64,000 nucleotides of DNA from Streptomyces sp. TLI_171 (GTDB lineage Bacteria > Actinomycetota > Actinomycetes > Streptomycetales > Streptomycetaceae): the NCBI RefSeq assembly GCF_003610255.1, contig NZ_RAPS01000001.1:6289001-6353000 (forward strand). Reading direction: 5' to 3'. A model generated the notes under the pieces. It made no database searches and was not told where the DNA came from. It worked only from the letters and a program-made list of their open reading frames with translations. This document shows positions 7,785-16,423 of the stretch, one piece after another. Each line of letters begins with the position of its first letter. Position 1 is the stretch's first letter. The translations under genes were made by a program, and so were the position numbers.

Positions 7785-9038
7785 TCAGGCGGCCTCCTGC
7801 TGGGGCGGCCGCCGGCGCCGGCGCGGCCGCAGGCGCTCGCCGCGGGCCAGCCGGCGCAGCCGCGAGAAGCGGGAGAAGCGTTCGCGGTTGGCGACCGAGG
7901 CCCGGTCGAGTTCCTCCATCAGGCGGCGGCCGCGGTGCTCCAGGTCGAGTTCGTCGAGGATGCGGTCCACCTCGGCGAGCAGCGAGCCGTGCAGCTGCCA
8001 GGCCTCGGGGTGCTCCTGGACGCGGCGCAGCAGCAGCTGGGCGACGTTCTCCCGGCAGGTCCAGGCGGCGGCGAGTTCGGAGGTCAGCCGCTGCTCGGCC
8101 TCCTCCGCGTTGCGGCTGACCTGGGTGGTGACCAGCACCGCGAAGCTGACCAGGGCGCCGCCGACGTGGCCGAACAGTTCCTCCATGGCGACCGCGACGT
8201 CCGCCGGGAACAGCCGCTCGCCGGGCTCGCGGCGCTTGGCGAGGTCGGTCAGCGAGCGGGCGATCACCCGGATGACGACCACGCAGATCTCCAGGGTGTC
8301 CAGGCCGGTGCGCAGCACCAGCCGGGACAGCAGCCCTTCGCTGATCCGCGGGTTGAGCCGCAGGCTGTCCTCGGCCTGCCGCAGTGCGCTGTCCACCTCG
8401 GCGATCGCCTGGTCCAGCCGGCGGGCCTCGTGCAGCCGTTCGGCGGCGCGCTCCACCGGGACGGGGCGGCCGAGTTCCTCGGCGAGGTCGACCAGCAGGT
8501 GCCGGGCCCGGCGGGCCAGGTCCTCGATGGACTCGCCGGCGGTGTCCACCCAGACGGGCGCGGCGAACACCAGGTTGAACAGCAGGCCGACGCCCGCGCC
8601 GATCAGCGTCTCCAGGACCCGGTCCCAGGCCTGCGAGGTGACCTGGGAGACGCCGAGGATCAGCATCGCGCTGATCGCCACCTCCTGGACGAACTCGTCC
8701 ACCCGGACGAACCGTCCGATGACCAGCGAGGCGAGGATGATCAGCCCGAGGCTCCACCAGGACAGCCCGACCACGGTGGAGAACCCGATGGCGATCAGCA
8801 CGCCGACCACCACCGAGTTGACCCGCCGGATGCTGGTGGTGAGCGTCGAGTAGACCGTCACCTGCACCACCAGCAGCGCGGTGAGCGGCGCGGTCAGCGG
8901 CACCGGCTCCCGGCTCAGCCAGGTGGCCACCACGTACGCGAGCGTGGCGGCCACCGTGGCCCGCACCGTCTGGACCACGAAGGGATCCCTGGCCCCGCGG
9001 CGTACCGCCGCCGCCACCGACTCCGGAACAAAGCGCAT
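7785..9038 (-). CDS. FUSC/ArAE-family membrane protein
   Basis: 417 residues. The first about 160 residues contain six closely spaced hydrophobic helices (starting FVVQTVRATVAATLAYVVA), the half-size FUSC layout of aromatic-acid-exporter-like proteins. The rest is a long charged helical cytoplasmic region with heptad-like Leu spacing, ending in a poly-Arg tail. ATG 9038 is preceded by GGAAAGAAGGG. The substrate is unknown. It is transcribed alone; a terminator-like hairpin separates it from the MMPL gene upstream. Confidence 0.75.
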   Translation of the reverse strand: MRFVPESVAAAVRRGARDPFVVQTVRATVAATLAYVVATWLSREPVPLTAPLTALLVVQVTVYSTLTTSIRRVNSVVVGVLIAIGFSTVVGLSWWSLGLIILASLVIGRFVRVDEFVQEVAISAMLILGVSQVTSQAWDRVLETLIGAGVGLLFNLVFAAPVWVDTAGESIEDLARRARHLLVDLAEELGRPVPVERAAERLHEARRLDQAIAEVDSALRQAEDSLRLNPRISEGLLSRLVLRTGLDTLEICVVVIRVIARSLTDLAKRREPGERLFPADVAVAMEELFGHVGGALVSFAVLVTTQVSRNAEEAEQRLTSELAAAWTCRENVAQLLLRRVQEHPEAWQLHGSLLAEVDRILDELDLEHRGRRLMEELDRASVANRERFSRFSRLRRLARGERLRPRRRRRPPQQEAA

Positions 9039-9164
9039 GCCGCCCTTCTTTCCCCGTGACGGCCGCTCACACCGCCCCCGGGCTGCGGCGTTGACCCGAA
9101 GGTGCTACTCCGCGGCCGGTCCGGGGCCCACTCGGCCGCCGCGGAGGACATCGGCCTGCGGGAG

Positions 9165-9201
9165 TGGCCCGGCCCGGCGTCGGTGCTGCGGGGCCGGGCC
9201 A
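9165..9201. terminator. hairpin downstream of the MMPL gene
   Basis: TGGCCCGGCCC (9165-9175) pairs perfectly with GGGCCGGGCCA (9191-9201) across 15 bases, just after the MMPL stop at 9210 in the minus direction. Confidence 0.55.
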
Positions 9202-9209
9202 CCGGTGTG

Positions 9210-11330
9210 TCAACTCGCTTGCAGCGCGCGGCTTCCGGCTTCGTCCGTGGCCCGGGCGGGGCGGTCCGGGCGGGCCAGCCACCAGAGGCGCGGGCCGGTG
9301 TCCAGGGCCAGGGCGGTGACCAGGACGGAGCGGACGACGAGGGTGTCGAGGAGGACGCCGAAGGCGACGGTGAAGCCCAGTTCCGCGGCGAACACCAGCG
9401 GCAGCGACGCCATCGCGGCGAAGGTGCCGGCCAGGACCAGACCGGCGGAGGTGATGACGCCGCCGGTGGCGGCGAGGGCGGTGCGGGCGGCCCGGCGGGT
9501 GCCCAGGGCGTGGGCGTCCTCGCGGATCCGGGTGACCAGGAAGATGTTGTAGTCGACGCCCAGCGCGACCAGGAAGACGAAGGTGAGCAGCGGGAACGAG
9601 GCGTCCGCGCCGGCGAAGTGGAACAGGTGCCGGAAGACCAGCGCGGAGACGCCGAGCGCCGCCCCGAAGGACAGCACCACGGTGGCGATCAGCAGCAGCG
9701 GCGCGACCACCGCCCGCAGCAGCGCGGCGAGGATCAGCAGCACCGTCACCAGCACCGCCGGGATGATCAGCCGGTCGTCGCGGGCCGCCGCGTCCCGGGT
9801 GTCCAGGGCGACCGCGGTGGTGCCGCCGACCAGGGCGTCCGCGCCGGGCACCGCGTGCACGGCGGTCCGGGCCAGGCCGACGGTGCGCATCGCCTCCCGG
9901 CTGCTCGGATCGGCCGCCAACTCGCCCAGCAGCAGCGCCCGCCCGTCCCGCACCGCCGGCTCCCCGACCGCGACCACGCCCGGCACCCCGGCCAGCGCGG
10001 CGCGGACCGACCCGGCGGCGTCCGCGCTCGTGACCACGTACAGCGGGTCGCCGGAGCCGGCCGGGAAGTGCGCCTGCTGGACCTCCTTGCCTGCGGCGGT
10101 CTGCGGACGTCCGGTGAACTGCTCGGTGTCGGCCAGGCCGTCGGCGCGCAGCGCGAAGGCGCCGAGGGCGAGCGCACCGAGCGCCAGCGCGGTGCCGATC
10201 CAGACGGTGCGGGGGCGGCGGGCGATCGCGTCGCCGAGCCGGGTCCAGGCCCGTCCGCCGTCCGCCCCGGCGGCGCCGACCTCGGGCCGGCGCGGCCAGA
10301 ACGCCCGCCGCCCGCAGGCCACCAGCAGCGCCGGCATCAGGGTCAGCATCGCCAGCCAGCCGACCAGGACGCCGATCGCGCAGGCCGGGCCCATGCCGCG
10401 GGTGGAGTTCAGGTCGGCGAGCACCAGCAGGGTCAGACCGACCGCGACGGTCGCCGCCGACGCGGTGATCGCCGGACCGCAGCGGCGCAGCGCCCGCGCC
10501 ATCGCCTCGTGCGGGTCCTGACGGCGGCCCAGCTCCTCGCGGTAGCGGGCGATCAGCAGCAGCGCGTAGTCGGTGGCCGCGCCGAACACCAGCACCACCA
10601 GGATGAACCCGGTCTGCTTGTTGACGACCAGTCCGGCGTTCCGGGCCAGCAGGTACACCACCGCCTCGGCGACGGCCAGCGCCCCGCCGACCGTGACCAG
10701 CGACAGCAGCGGCAGCCACGGACTGCGGTAGGTCAGCAGCAGGATCAGCACCACCACCACGGCCGTGATCGTGGTCAGGCTGCCCGCCGCGCCGAACGCC
10801 TTGATCGAATCGGAGGCGTACCCGGCGGGGCCGGTGACGTGGAAGCCCAGGCCGTCCGCGTGTGCGGTGCCGATCGCGGTCAGCCCGTCGACCGTCCGGC
10901 CCAGCCCCTCCCAGCCGTCCCGGCCCTTGCGGACCTGCACCACGGTCTGCAGCGCCCGGCCGTCCGGCGAGGCGACGGGGCCCTGCGCCACGCCGACCAC
11001 CGACTCGACGGAGCCGAACGCCATCGCGTCGGCCTTCGCCTTCGCCAGGTCGGCGTCCGTGACGCCGGCCGGACGGTCGTACAGCACGATCGCCGGGACG
11101 GTGTCGCCCGCGCCGAACGCGGCGGCCCGCTCCACCACCGCGGTGGACTCCGCCCCGCCGGGCAGCCACGCCGCGTTGTCGTTCTGCTCGACCTCGCCGA
11201 GCCGCCCCGCCAGCAGCAGCGCCGGGACCAGCAGCAGCGCCCACAGGGCCAGCACCGCCCACTTGCCGCGCCGCCCGGCGGGCAGCGCCACCCAGGCCCG
11301 CAGCGCGCCGCGCGCGCCCCGCCCGGTCAC
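9210..11330 (-). CDS. MMPL-family RND transporter
   Basis: 706 residues with the duplicated RND layout: one N-terminal helix, a large external loop (about 50-190), five helices, a second external loop and a second helix block. Blocks typical of MMPL proteins are visible: GAATDYALLLIARYREEL and LGVDYNIFLVTRIRED, whose Asp-Tyr pairs are the proton-relay positions. These proteins export lipids or hydrophobic compounds. The GTG start overlaps the stop of the sigma-factor gene as GTGA, so the two are translationally coupled, which points to a sigma-factor-controlled export function. Confidence 0.85.
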   Translation of the reverse strand: MTGRGARGALRAWVALPAGRRGKWAVLALWALLLVPALLLAGRLGEVEQNDNAAWLPGGAESTAVVERAAAFGAGDTVPAIVLYDRPAGVTDADLAKAKADAMAFGSVESVVGVAQGPVASPDGRALQTVVQVRKGRDGWEGLGRTVDGLTAIGTAHADGLGFHVTGPAGYASDSIKAFGAAGSLTTITAVVVVLILLLTYRSPWLPLLSLVTVGGALAVAEAVVYLLARNAGLVVNKQTGFILVVLVFGAATDYALLLIARYREELGRRQDPHEAMARALRRCGPAITASAATVAVGLTLLVLADLNSTRGMGPACAIGVLVGWLAMLTLMPALLVACGRRAFWPRRPEVGAAGADGGRAWTRLGDAIARRPRTVWIGTALALGALALGAFALRADGLADTEQFTGRPQTAAGKEVQQAHFPAGSGDPLYVVTSADAAGSVRAALAGVPGVVAVGEPAVRDGRALLLGELAADPSSREAMRTVGLARTAVHAVPGADALVGGTTAVALDTRDAAARDDRLIIPAVLVTVLLILAALLRAVVAPLLLIATVVLSFGAALGVSALVFRHLFHFAGADASFPLLTFVFLVALGVDYNIFLVTRIREDAHALGTRRAARTALAATGGVITSAGLVLAGTFAAMASLPLVFAAELGFTVAFGVLLDTLVVRSVLVTALALDTGPRLWWLARPDRPARATDEAGSRALQAS

Positions 11331-12262
11331 GACAGCGCCCCGAGCTTGTCCGGGTTGGACACCGCGTAGATGCCGGCGATCCGGTCGCCGTCCGGCACCA
11401 GGTCGAGCACCAGCGCCGCGAACGTCCGCCCGCCCGCCGTCAGCACCACCGCGGGCGCGCCGTTGACGCTCCGCCAGTCGAACGCCAGACCCCGGCCGGT
11501 CTTCGCCGCCAGCCCCACCAGCAGCCGCGTCACCTTGCCGCGGCCGGTCAGCGGCCGCAGCCCGCCGGGCGCCTTCCCGCCGCCGTCGCCCCACAGCGTC
11601 ACGTCCGGCGCGAGCAGTTCCAGCAGCGCCCGCAGATCGCCGCCGAGGGCCGCCGCCAGGAAACGCTCCGTCACCTGCCGCCGCACCGCGGGCTCCGGCT
11701 CGTACCGCGGCCGGCGGGCCTGCACGTGCTCGCGCGCCCGCCGCACCAACTGCCGCACCGCCGCCGGGCTGCGGCCCAGGATCCCGGCGGTCTCCGCCCC
11801 GCTGTACCCGAACACCTCGTGCAGCACGAACGCGCCGCGCTCCAGCGGCGACAGCGTCTCCAGCACCACCAGCAGCGCCATCGACACCGACTCGGCGCGC
11901 TCCGCGACCGCCGCCGCGTCCCCCACCGCCGCGGGCTCCTCCAGCGGGCCGACCAGCGGCTCCGGCAGCCACGGCCCGACGTACGTCTCGCGCCGCCGGC
12001 TCACCGCGGCCTGCTGCGCCAGCGCCCGGTTCACCGCGATCCGCACCAGGTACGCCTTCGGGTGCTCCACCGGCGCCGCCGCCGGGTCGGCGGCCCGCGC
12101 CGCCCACGCCAACCAGGTGTCCTGCAGCACGTCCTCGGTGTCCGCCACGCTGGCGAGCAGGTTGTACACCAGGGAGAACAGCAGCTCCCGATGCTCCGCG
12201 TACTCCCGCGTCGCGCCCTCCGCGGCCACCACGTCCGCCCGCCCCGCCGGGTTCCCGCTCAT
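11327..12262 (-). CDS. ECF41-type (SigJ-like) RNA polymerase sigma factor
   Basis: 311 residues: sigma region 2 (LLFSLVYNLLASVADTEDVLQDTWLAW, about 27-53), region 4 (about 130-180, with FGYSGAETAGILGRSPAAVRQLVRRAR) and a C-terminal SnoaL-like domain. The group-specific motifs WLPEPL, DVTLWGDGGGK and NPDKL of ECF41 are all present; in this group the C-terminal domain controls activity instead of a separate anti-sigma factor. ECF41 genes usually sit beside a carboxymuconolactone-decarboxylase/oxidoreductase/epimerase gene; here the only partner is the coupled MMPL exporter. An ECF41-like promoter lies just upstream, so autoregulation is likely. Confidence 0.9.
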   Translation of the reverse strand: MSGNPAGRADVVAAEGATREYAEHRELLFSLVYNLLASVADTEDVLQDTWLAWAARAADPAAAPVEHPKAYLVRIAVNRALAQQAAVSRRRETYVGPWLPEPLVGPLEEPAAVGDAAAVAERAESVSMALLVVLETLSPLERGAFVLHEVFGYSGAETAGILGRSPAAVRQLVRRAREHVQARRPRYEPEPAVRRQVTERFLAAALGGDLRALLELLAPDVTLWGDGGGKAPGGLRPLTGRGKVTRLLVGLAAKTGRGLAFDWRSVNGAPAVVLTAGGRTFAALVLDLVPDGDRIAGIYAVSNPDKLGALS

Positions 12263-12299
12263 CCTGGATGCCCTCTCTGCCGATCGTGTCGGAACCGAG

Positions 12300-12326
12300 A
12301 GCGGCCCGGACCCGCCGAATGTGACA
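12300..12326 (-). promoter_or_regulatory. ECF41-like promoter of the sigma-factor gene
   Basis: On the minus strand TGTCACA (12320-12326) is followed 16 bases later by CGCT (12300-12303). ECF41 promoters, as I recall, have TGTCACA at -35 and CGTC at -10 with about this spacing, so the -35 is exact and the -10 matches in its first two bases. It is about 40 bp upstream of the ATG. Confidence 0.5.
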
Positions 12327-12350
12327 CGCCCTCACCGGATGTGTCCCGCC

Positions 12351-12565
12351 TCACACCCCGAGCGCCGCCCGCACCCGTCCCGCGAGCTCACCCGGCGTCA
12401 GTTCCCCGTCCAGCCGCACCGTCCCCGCCGGCAGCACCCGACCGGCCGCCACCCCCGCCCCGGGCCGACCAGTGTCATCGGCACCAGCACCGTCCGCCGG
12501 TACTCCGCCACCAGCCCGGCGGTCTCCGGCCCGAAGGCCAGGGCCTCGGGCAGCAGGCCGCGCAA
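12351..12565 (-). pseudogene. small frameshifted gene with an intact ribosome site
   Basis: On the minus strand AAGGAGG stands seven bases before a TTG (12565) that opens a frame beginning LRGLLPEALAFGPETAGLVAEYRR with nearly all G/C-ending codons. After about 36 codons the coding signature switches frame inside a G-run (GGGGCGGGGGTGG on the minus strand) and continues to VRLDGELTPGELAGRVRAALGV-stop at 12351. Restoring the frame would give about 71 residues. Read literally, the first frame stops near 12400. Either a true frameshift or a homopolymer sequencing error. Family not recognised. Confidence 0.4.
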
Positions 12566-12841
12566 TGCCGTTCCTCCTTCTCCGTTCGGGCCCCTGTCCT
12601 GTCATCACGGGCCGGGCCCGGCCCCGGTTCCGGAGGAAACGGGCGTCATCCGCGGCGACGTTGAAAGCCGGCCGGTGGACCGCCATCTTCAACCAAAGAC
12701 TTCGGAACTCACCATTTCCGGCCGCGGGGCGATCGAGTTTGATCACCGGAAGGGCATTCGGCGTCAACGTGGCCGCCGTTCCTTCCCCTCAGCGGATGAA
12801 TCCCATGCGAATCGAAATCCGACAGGAAATGAGGAAACCCG

Positions 12842-13099
12842 ATGCCTGAACACCGTGGCGGGGTCGACCACGTGGAGCAGGAGTGCGCCGCCCTCGCCGG
12901 GCTGCCGGCCGCCCAGCGGCTGGCCGAGCTCGAGCGCCTGTGCCGCCGCACCGAGAAGATCCTCGGCCGGGCCGTCCTGGACACCGCGACCGAGGTCTAC
13001 GAGCAGGGCGGTGACGCGGTGCTGCACCGCAACCCGTACGCCTACGGCTACCTGCGGCGCTCCCTCGGCTTCCGCGGCGAACACCGAACGGACGGCTGA
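12842..13099 (+). CDS. small hypothetical protein paired with a thioesterase
   Basis: 85 residues, charged and mostly helical, with LAGLPAAQRLAELERLCRRTEKILG resembling a short coiled coil and an aromatic end (NPYAYGYLRRSLGF). No transmembrane or signal segment. GAGGAAA precedes the ATG. It ends three bases before the TTG of the thioesterase gene, so they form an operon and may interact. Not recognised. The 12566-12841 upstream region is less GC-rich in its second half and contains an inverted repeat GTTGAA/TTCAAC (12660-12693), but I cannot place a promoter with confidence. Confidence 0.6.
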   Translation: MPEHRGGVDHVEQECAALAGLPAAQRLAELERLCRRTEKILGRAVLDTATEVYEQGGDAVLHRNPYAYGYLRRSLGFRGEHRTDG

Positions 13100-13102
13100 C
13101 CG

Positions 13103-13588
13103 TTGTACACCTACATGTGCCGGACCCGCTGGGGCGACATGGACGCCTTCGGCCACGTCAACAACCTCAAGGTGCTGCAGTACGTCCAGGAGGCGGTCTA
13201 CTGCCTGCTGTACGACGACACCGAGGGCCAGGACCTGTTCGAGGACGGGTTCATGATCGCCCGTCACGAGATCGACTACCGCTCGCCGCTCTACCACTGC
13301 CCCACCCCGCTGCCGGTGCAGATCTGGGTGGAACGCCTCGGCCGCGCCTCCATCAGCACCACCTGCGAGGCCCGCCGGCGCGGACAGATGGTGTTCCAGG
13401 CCCGGACGGTCACCGTGCCGACCGACGCCCAGACCCGGCGCAGCCGCCCGCTGCGCGAGGTCGAGCGCCGCCACCTGAACCGCTACCGGGTCCGCCCCAC
13501 CGGGCCCGTGGCCTCCGTCGGACGGGTCCCGGTCCGCGCCACCGGCGGCCGGGTCCGGGTGCCCGTGCTCGGCGAACGGGCCTCCTGA
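13103..13588 (+). CDS. 4HBT hotdog-fold acyl-CoA thioesterase
   Basis: 161 residues. The active-site signature of the 4-hydroxybenzoyl-CoA thioesterase family is clear: TRWGDMDAFGHVNN at about 8-21, with the catalytic Asp and the His-Val-Asn-Asn turn. The C-terminal about 35 residues are Arg/Pro-rich and probably disordered. These enzymes hydrolyse acyl-CoA or acyl-carrier thioesters in the cytoplasm. TTG start, three bases after the stop of the small upstream gene and with no strong ribosome site of its own, so it probably depends on translational coupling; an in-frame ATG at codon 5 is an alternative. Confidence 0.8.
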   Translation: MYTYMCRTRWGDMDAFGHVNNLKVLQYVQEAVYCLLYDDTEGQDLFEDGFMIARHEIDYRSPLYHCPTPLPVQIWVERLGRASISTTCEARRRGQMVFQARTVTVPTDAQTRRSRPLREVERRHLNRYRVRPTGPVASVGRVPVRATGGRVRVPVLGERAS

Positions 13589-13639
13589 CCGGACGGGGCC
13601 CCGCGACCCGCCGGGACGCCCCTCCCACCGGACCCGCCA

Positions 13640-13687
13640 GGGCCGGCCCCCGGCCCGGGCAACGCCGCCCGGCCCCGGGGCCGGCCC
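13640..13687. terminator. long GC hairpin between converging units
   Basis: Two 21-base arms (13640-13660 and 13667-13687) pair at 19 of 21 positions around a 6-base loop. It lies between the thioesterase stop and the converging gene that ends at 13719. Confidence 0.6.
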
Positions 13688-13718
13688 CGCCCCGACCGCG
13701 CCGCCGGAGCGGCGCCCG

Positions 13719-13904
13719 TCAGCCGGCCCCGGGCCCGGTCACCGCCGGGGGCGCAGGCGGTGGCGAAGCCCCGTCGACCGGCACGACGGCGTCGGCACCC
13801 CGCAGGTCCGAAAGCCCCGGAGGGACCGGCGGAGGCGGTGCGGGCAGAAGCGGTGCGGCCCGGAGCGCGGGCGCCGGCCGGGGGTAGTACGAGGGATCGT
13901 TCAT
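13719..13904 (-). CDS. small proline-rich protein downstream of the XRE regulator
   Basis: 61 residues beginning MNDPSYYPRPAPALR, rich in Pro and Ala, without cysteines or a membrane segment. It starts 53 bases after the stop of the XRE/TPR regulator on the same strand. Codon bias is only moderately G/C-ending and no good ribosome site is seen; a GTG at 13919 would add five residues. Small proteins often follow XRE regulators in Streptomyces, which is the main argument for it being real. Confidence 0.35.
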   Translation of the reverse strand: MNDPSYYPRPAPALRAAPLLPAPPPPVPPGLSDLRGADAVVPVDGASPPPAPPAVTGPGAG

Positions 13905-13956
13905 ACCGTCATTGATCACCCCGAGCGGCCGCCGACCATGCGCCCGGGCCGCCCCG

Positions 13957-15291
13957 TCACCCGCCCAGCCGCGCGAACCGGCCCTCCAGCCGGGACAGTT
14001 GCAGCGTCGTGGCGGGCGAGCGCAGCGCGTCCTGCCGGTCCCGGAAGTTCGCGTACGCCCGCCGGGCCTGGTGGATGTTCCCCGCGTCCAGCTCCAGGTG
14101 CGCCAGCTGCAGCAGCGACACCCCGATCGTCCGGTGCTCGCCCGGCGGCCGGGCCCGCAGCGAGGCCCGCAGGTACGACAGCGACAGCTCGGTGGCCCGC
14201 AGCGAGCGGTGGACCTGCGCCGCCTGGTACAGCAGGGCCGGCTCCGGATACCGGTGCGGCCCGCCCTCCGCCGCCGCCCGCCCCGCCCAGTGCTGCGCGC
14301 CCTCCAACTGCCGCAGCGCCTCCGGGGCCTGCCGGAGCCGCGCCGCCGCCACCGCCTGCTGCGCCTGCACGAAGGCCCGCACTCCCGGTGACGCCCCGGC
14401 CGGCAGGTGCTCGGCCGCCGCGTCCGCGAGCCGCGCCGCGTACACCTGGTGCCCCAGGGCGCCCGCCTGGGTGCTCTGGTCGCGCAGCGCCATCGCCTGG
14501 GCCTGCCCGTCCTGCGCCTCGGCCGCCAACAGGTACGCGAAACGGTAGTGCCGCTGCGCCTCGCCGTGTCGGTTGTCGTCGGTGTAGGTGCGCCCCACCA
14601 GTCGGACCAACTGTGCCGCCGCCGTCAGCAGTTCGCGGTGCCGCAGCTCGCCCGCGGAGGACTTCAGCCAGGGCAGCACGTGGTCCCGCAGGTAGCCGAG
14701 CAGCAGGCTGCGGGCGATCGCCCCGCCGTACCCGTCGTAGTGCCGCGCGCCGAACGCCGTCATCTCGCGGACCGCCTCCACCTGCCGCGACCCCACCCGC
14801 TGCCCGCCGGACCCCGACCGCGCGTGCGGCGCGGACGGTGGCGACGGTGGGGCGGCGGCGGCCGGTGCCGCCCCGGCGGCCCGACGGGGGGCGGGAACCA
14901 GCTGGATCCGGAACAGCGGAGGCTGGAACGTTTCGTCCGCCGGCTCGGTGGAATCCGGCCAGGAATGCAGCCTGCGCAGCCCCGCCAGGGCATCCGCGGG
15001 CTCCGGCTCGCACTCCTCCGAAGGGCCGGGATCCACCGACCGGAGGCCGAGTTCGCCCCGCGACACCGGACGGCCGAACCGCCGGGCGAACGCCTCCGCC
15101 AGCAACTGCGGCCCCGGCGGACGCGGCTGCGTACCGGACAGCCAGTGCGCCACCGTCGTCCGGTCGTAGCCCACGCTGAAGCCGCTCTCCCGGGCCACCT
15201 TCTGCAGGGCCGCCGCCAGGGCCGGGCCGTTCCACCCGGCGTCCGCCATGCAGGCGCGCAGCGCGAGATTCGGCCCACGGGCGTGTGGCAT
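13957..15291 (-). CDS. XRE-like DNA-binding regulator with TPR-type C-terminal repeats
   Basis: 444 residues. The N-terminal about 75 residues form a helix-turn-helix domain (SVGYDRTTVAHWLSGTQPRPPG at about 38-59), the layout of Streptomyces XRE regulators. A Pro/Ala linker (about 125-165) follows, then a helical domain of tetratricopeptide-like repeats up to the C-terminus, used for protein or peptide contacts. Translation starts at ATG 15291 with AAGGAGAG seven bases upstream. It is divergent from nothing and ends next to a small proline-rich gene. Likely a developmental or secondary-metabolism regulator by family; target unknown. Confidence 0.75.
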   Translation of the reverse strand: MPHARGPNLALRACMADAGWNGPALAAALQKVARESGFSVGYDRTTVAHWLSGTQPRPPGPQLLAEAFARRFGRPVSRGELGLRSVDPGPSEECEPEPADALAGLRRLHSWPDSTEPADETFQPPLFRIQLVPAPRRAAGAAPAAAAPPSPPSAPHARSGSGGQRVGSRQVEAVREMTAFGARHYDGYGGAIARSLLLGYLRDHVLPWLKSSAGELRHRELLTAAAQLVRLVGRTYTDDNRHGEAQRHYRFAYLLAAEAQDGQAQAMALRDQSTQAGALGHQVYAARLADAAAEHLPAGASPGVRAFVQAQQAVAAARLRQAPEALRQLEGAQHWAGRAAAEGGPHRYPEPALLYQAAQVHRSLRATELSLSYLRASLRARPPGEHRTIGVSLLQLAHLELDAGNIHQARRAYANFRDRQDALRSPATTLQLSRLEGRFARLGG

Positions 15292-15488
15292 CAACAACTC
15301 TCCTTGTACGGACCACCGAAGGTGTCGACCCCAGAATAAACGGCCGCCACCGGCAGCGATCACCGATTTCCGGAAACGCCGACCTGTTCAACGCGGGGCG
15401 GCGGAAATCGGTACTGTGCTGTCCGGTTCCGTTCGGCGGCGAAGGAGTGATGAAACGACAGGAATGCTTTCTTTCCGGCGTCCGCCCG

Positions 15489-15965
15489 TCACTCGTTCCG
15501 GTCGCGGCGGGCGCGGGAGTCGTCCAGCAGCCGCCGCAGCAGGGTGTCGGTGTCCAGGTAGTGGTGCTCCATGCCGACCGGCACCACCAGGTGGCTCGAC
15601 CGCAGGAACTCCCGGACCGGCGCGGCCGGGGTGTGCAGCACCGCGGTCTGGCCCGGCGTGCTCAGCGCGATCGCCAGCAGTTCCGGATCCGCGCTGGACC
15701 GGCGGATCGTCACGTCGCCGACCCCCGCCCAGCCGTCCATCCCCTCCGCCAGCAGGTCGCGCGCGAACAGCCAGGTGATCGGCTCCTCCAGGTCCGCGTG
15801 GCAGTCCAGGTGGACCGCGAACGGGTCGGCCCGGTGGTAGCGCAGCCGGGCCGGCACCGAGACCCGCAGACCGGGACAGGGCGAGACGGTCACCTCCAGC
15901 AGCAGGACGCAGTCCGGCTCCCCGGCGCGCTGCAACCAGGTGTGGGTCGTGTTCTGGTGGGTCAC
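15489..15965 (-). CDS. SsgA-like (SALP) cell-division/sporulation protein
   Basis: 158 residues. The SsgA/B family pattern is visible: beta-rich N-terminus, RYHRADPFAVHLDCH at about 42-56, TWLFARDLLAEGM, GDVTIRRS, and the C-terminal AAPVREFLRSSHLVVPVGMEHHYLD. SALPs are found only in sporulating actinobacteria and control septum placement and peptidoglycan remodelling. The GTG start overlaps the stop of the proline-rich gene as GTGA, so the two are translationally coupled; GAGGGAG lies inside the upstream gene. Which SALP (SsgA-G) cannot be decided. Confidence 0.85.
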   Translation of the reverse strand: MTHQNTTHTWLQRAGEPDCVLLLEVTVSPCPGLRVSVPARLRYHRADPFAVHLDCHADLEEPITWLFARDLLAEGMDGWAGVGDVTIRRSSADPELLAIALSTPGQTAVLHTPAAPVREFLRSSHLVVPVGMEHHYLDTDTLLRRLLDDSRARRDRNE

Positions 15966-16423
15966 CGGGACTCCCTCGGGCGAACGACGGACGGGGCGGG
16001 GCGGAGCTGTGCGAGGTGCGGGTGCGCGTGCTGGTGCTCCGGCGCGGTGACCGGGGCGGCGAGGTCCTGCGGGGGCGTACGGGGTTCGGCGGGTGCAACA
16101 GCCGCCGCGGGTGCGGCCGGTGCCACGGGTGCCACGGGGGCGACAGGCGCCGTGCGTTCGGGTGGGACGGCGGGTTCGGGTGGGACGGCGGGTTCGGGTG
16201 GGACGGCGGGTTCGGGTGGGACGGCGGGTTCGGGAGCGGGCGGGGGGAGCGGCGAGAACCGTTCCCGCTCGGGAACCGGACGGGAGACGAACCGGGGCGG
16301 CGCGATCAGCCGGGACCACTCGTGGTCGCGGCGGCCGGGCACGGTGCGGCCCGACTGGTGCCACAGCGTCACCAGTCCGGCGTAGATGGGAGCTTGCTGA
16401 ATCGTTTCGTCATGGAAGCCCAT
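15962..16423 (-). CDS. proline-rich protein coupled to the SsgA-like gene
   Basis: About 153 residues from ATG 16423. The first about 45 residues are conserved-looking (IYAGLVTLWHQSGRTVPGRRDHEWSRL), a VPGRxDxEW pattern seen in other small streptomycete proteins. The rest is low complexity: four perfect PEPAVP units, then Ala/Pro repeats, then a His-rich patch. No signal peptide. Its stop overlaps the SsgA-like start, so they are made together. An earlier GTG (16447) is possible. Function unknown; a scaffold or adaptor for the SALP is a guess. Confidence 0.6.
   Translation of the reverse strand: MGFHDETIQQAPIYAGLVTLWHQSGRTVPGRRDHEWSRLIAPPRFVSRPVPERERFSPLPPPAPEPAVPPEPAVPPEPAVPPEPAVPPERTAPVAPVAPVAPAAPAAAVAPAEPRTPPQDLAAPVTAPEHQHAHPHLAQLRPAPSVVRPRESR
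16161..16232. repeat. 18-bp tandem repeat, four copies
   Basis: The unit GGTGGGACGGCGGGTTCG is repeated four times without change and encodes PEPAVP repeats on the minus strand. Perfect identity suggests recent expansion or slippage. Confidence 0.9.

Noticed and set aside
15441..15490. GAAGGAGTG followed by ATG at 15450 on the plus strand
   Set aside because: The frame runs antisense through the SsgA-like gene and reads as low-complexity Gln/Val/Arg-rich sequence; the ribosome-site match is probably chance.
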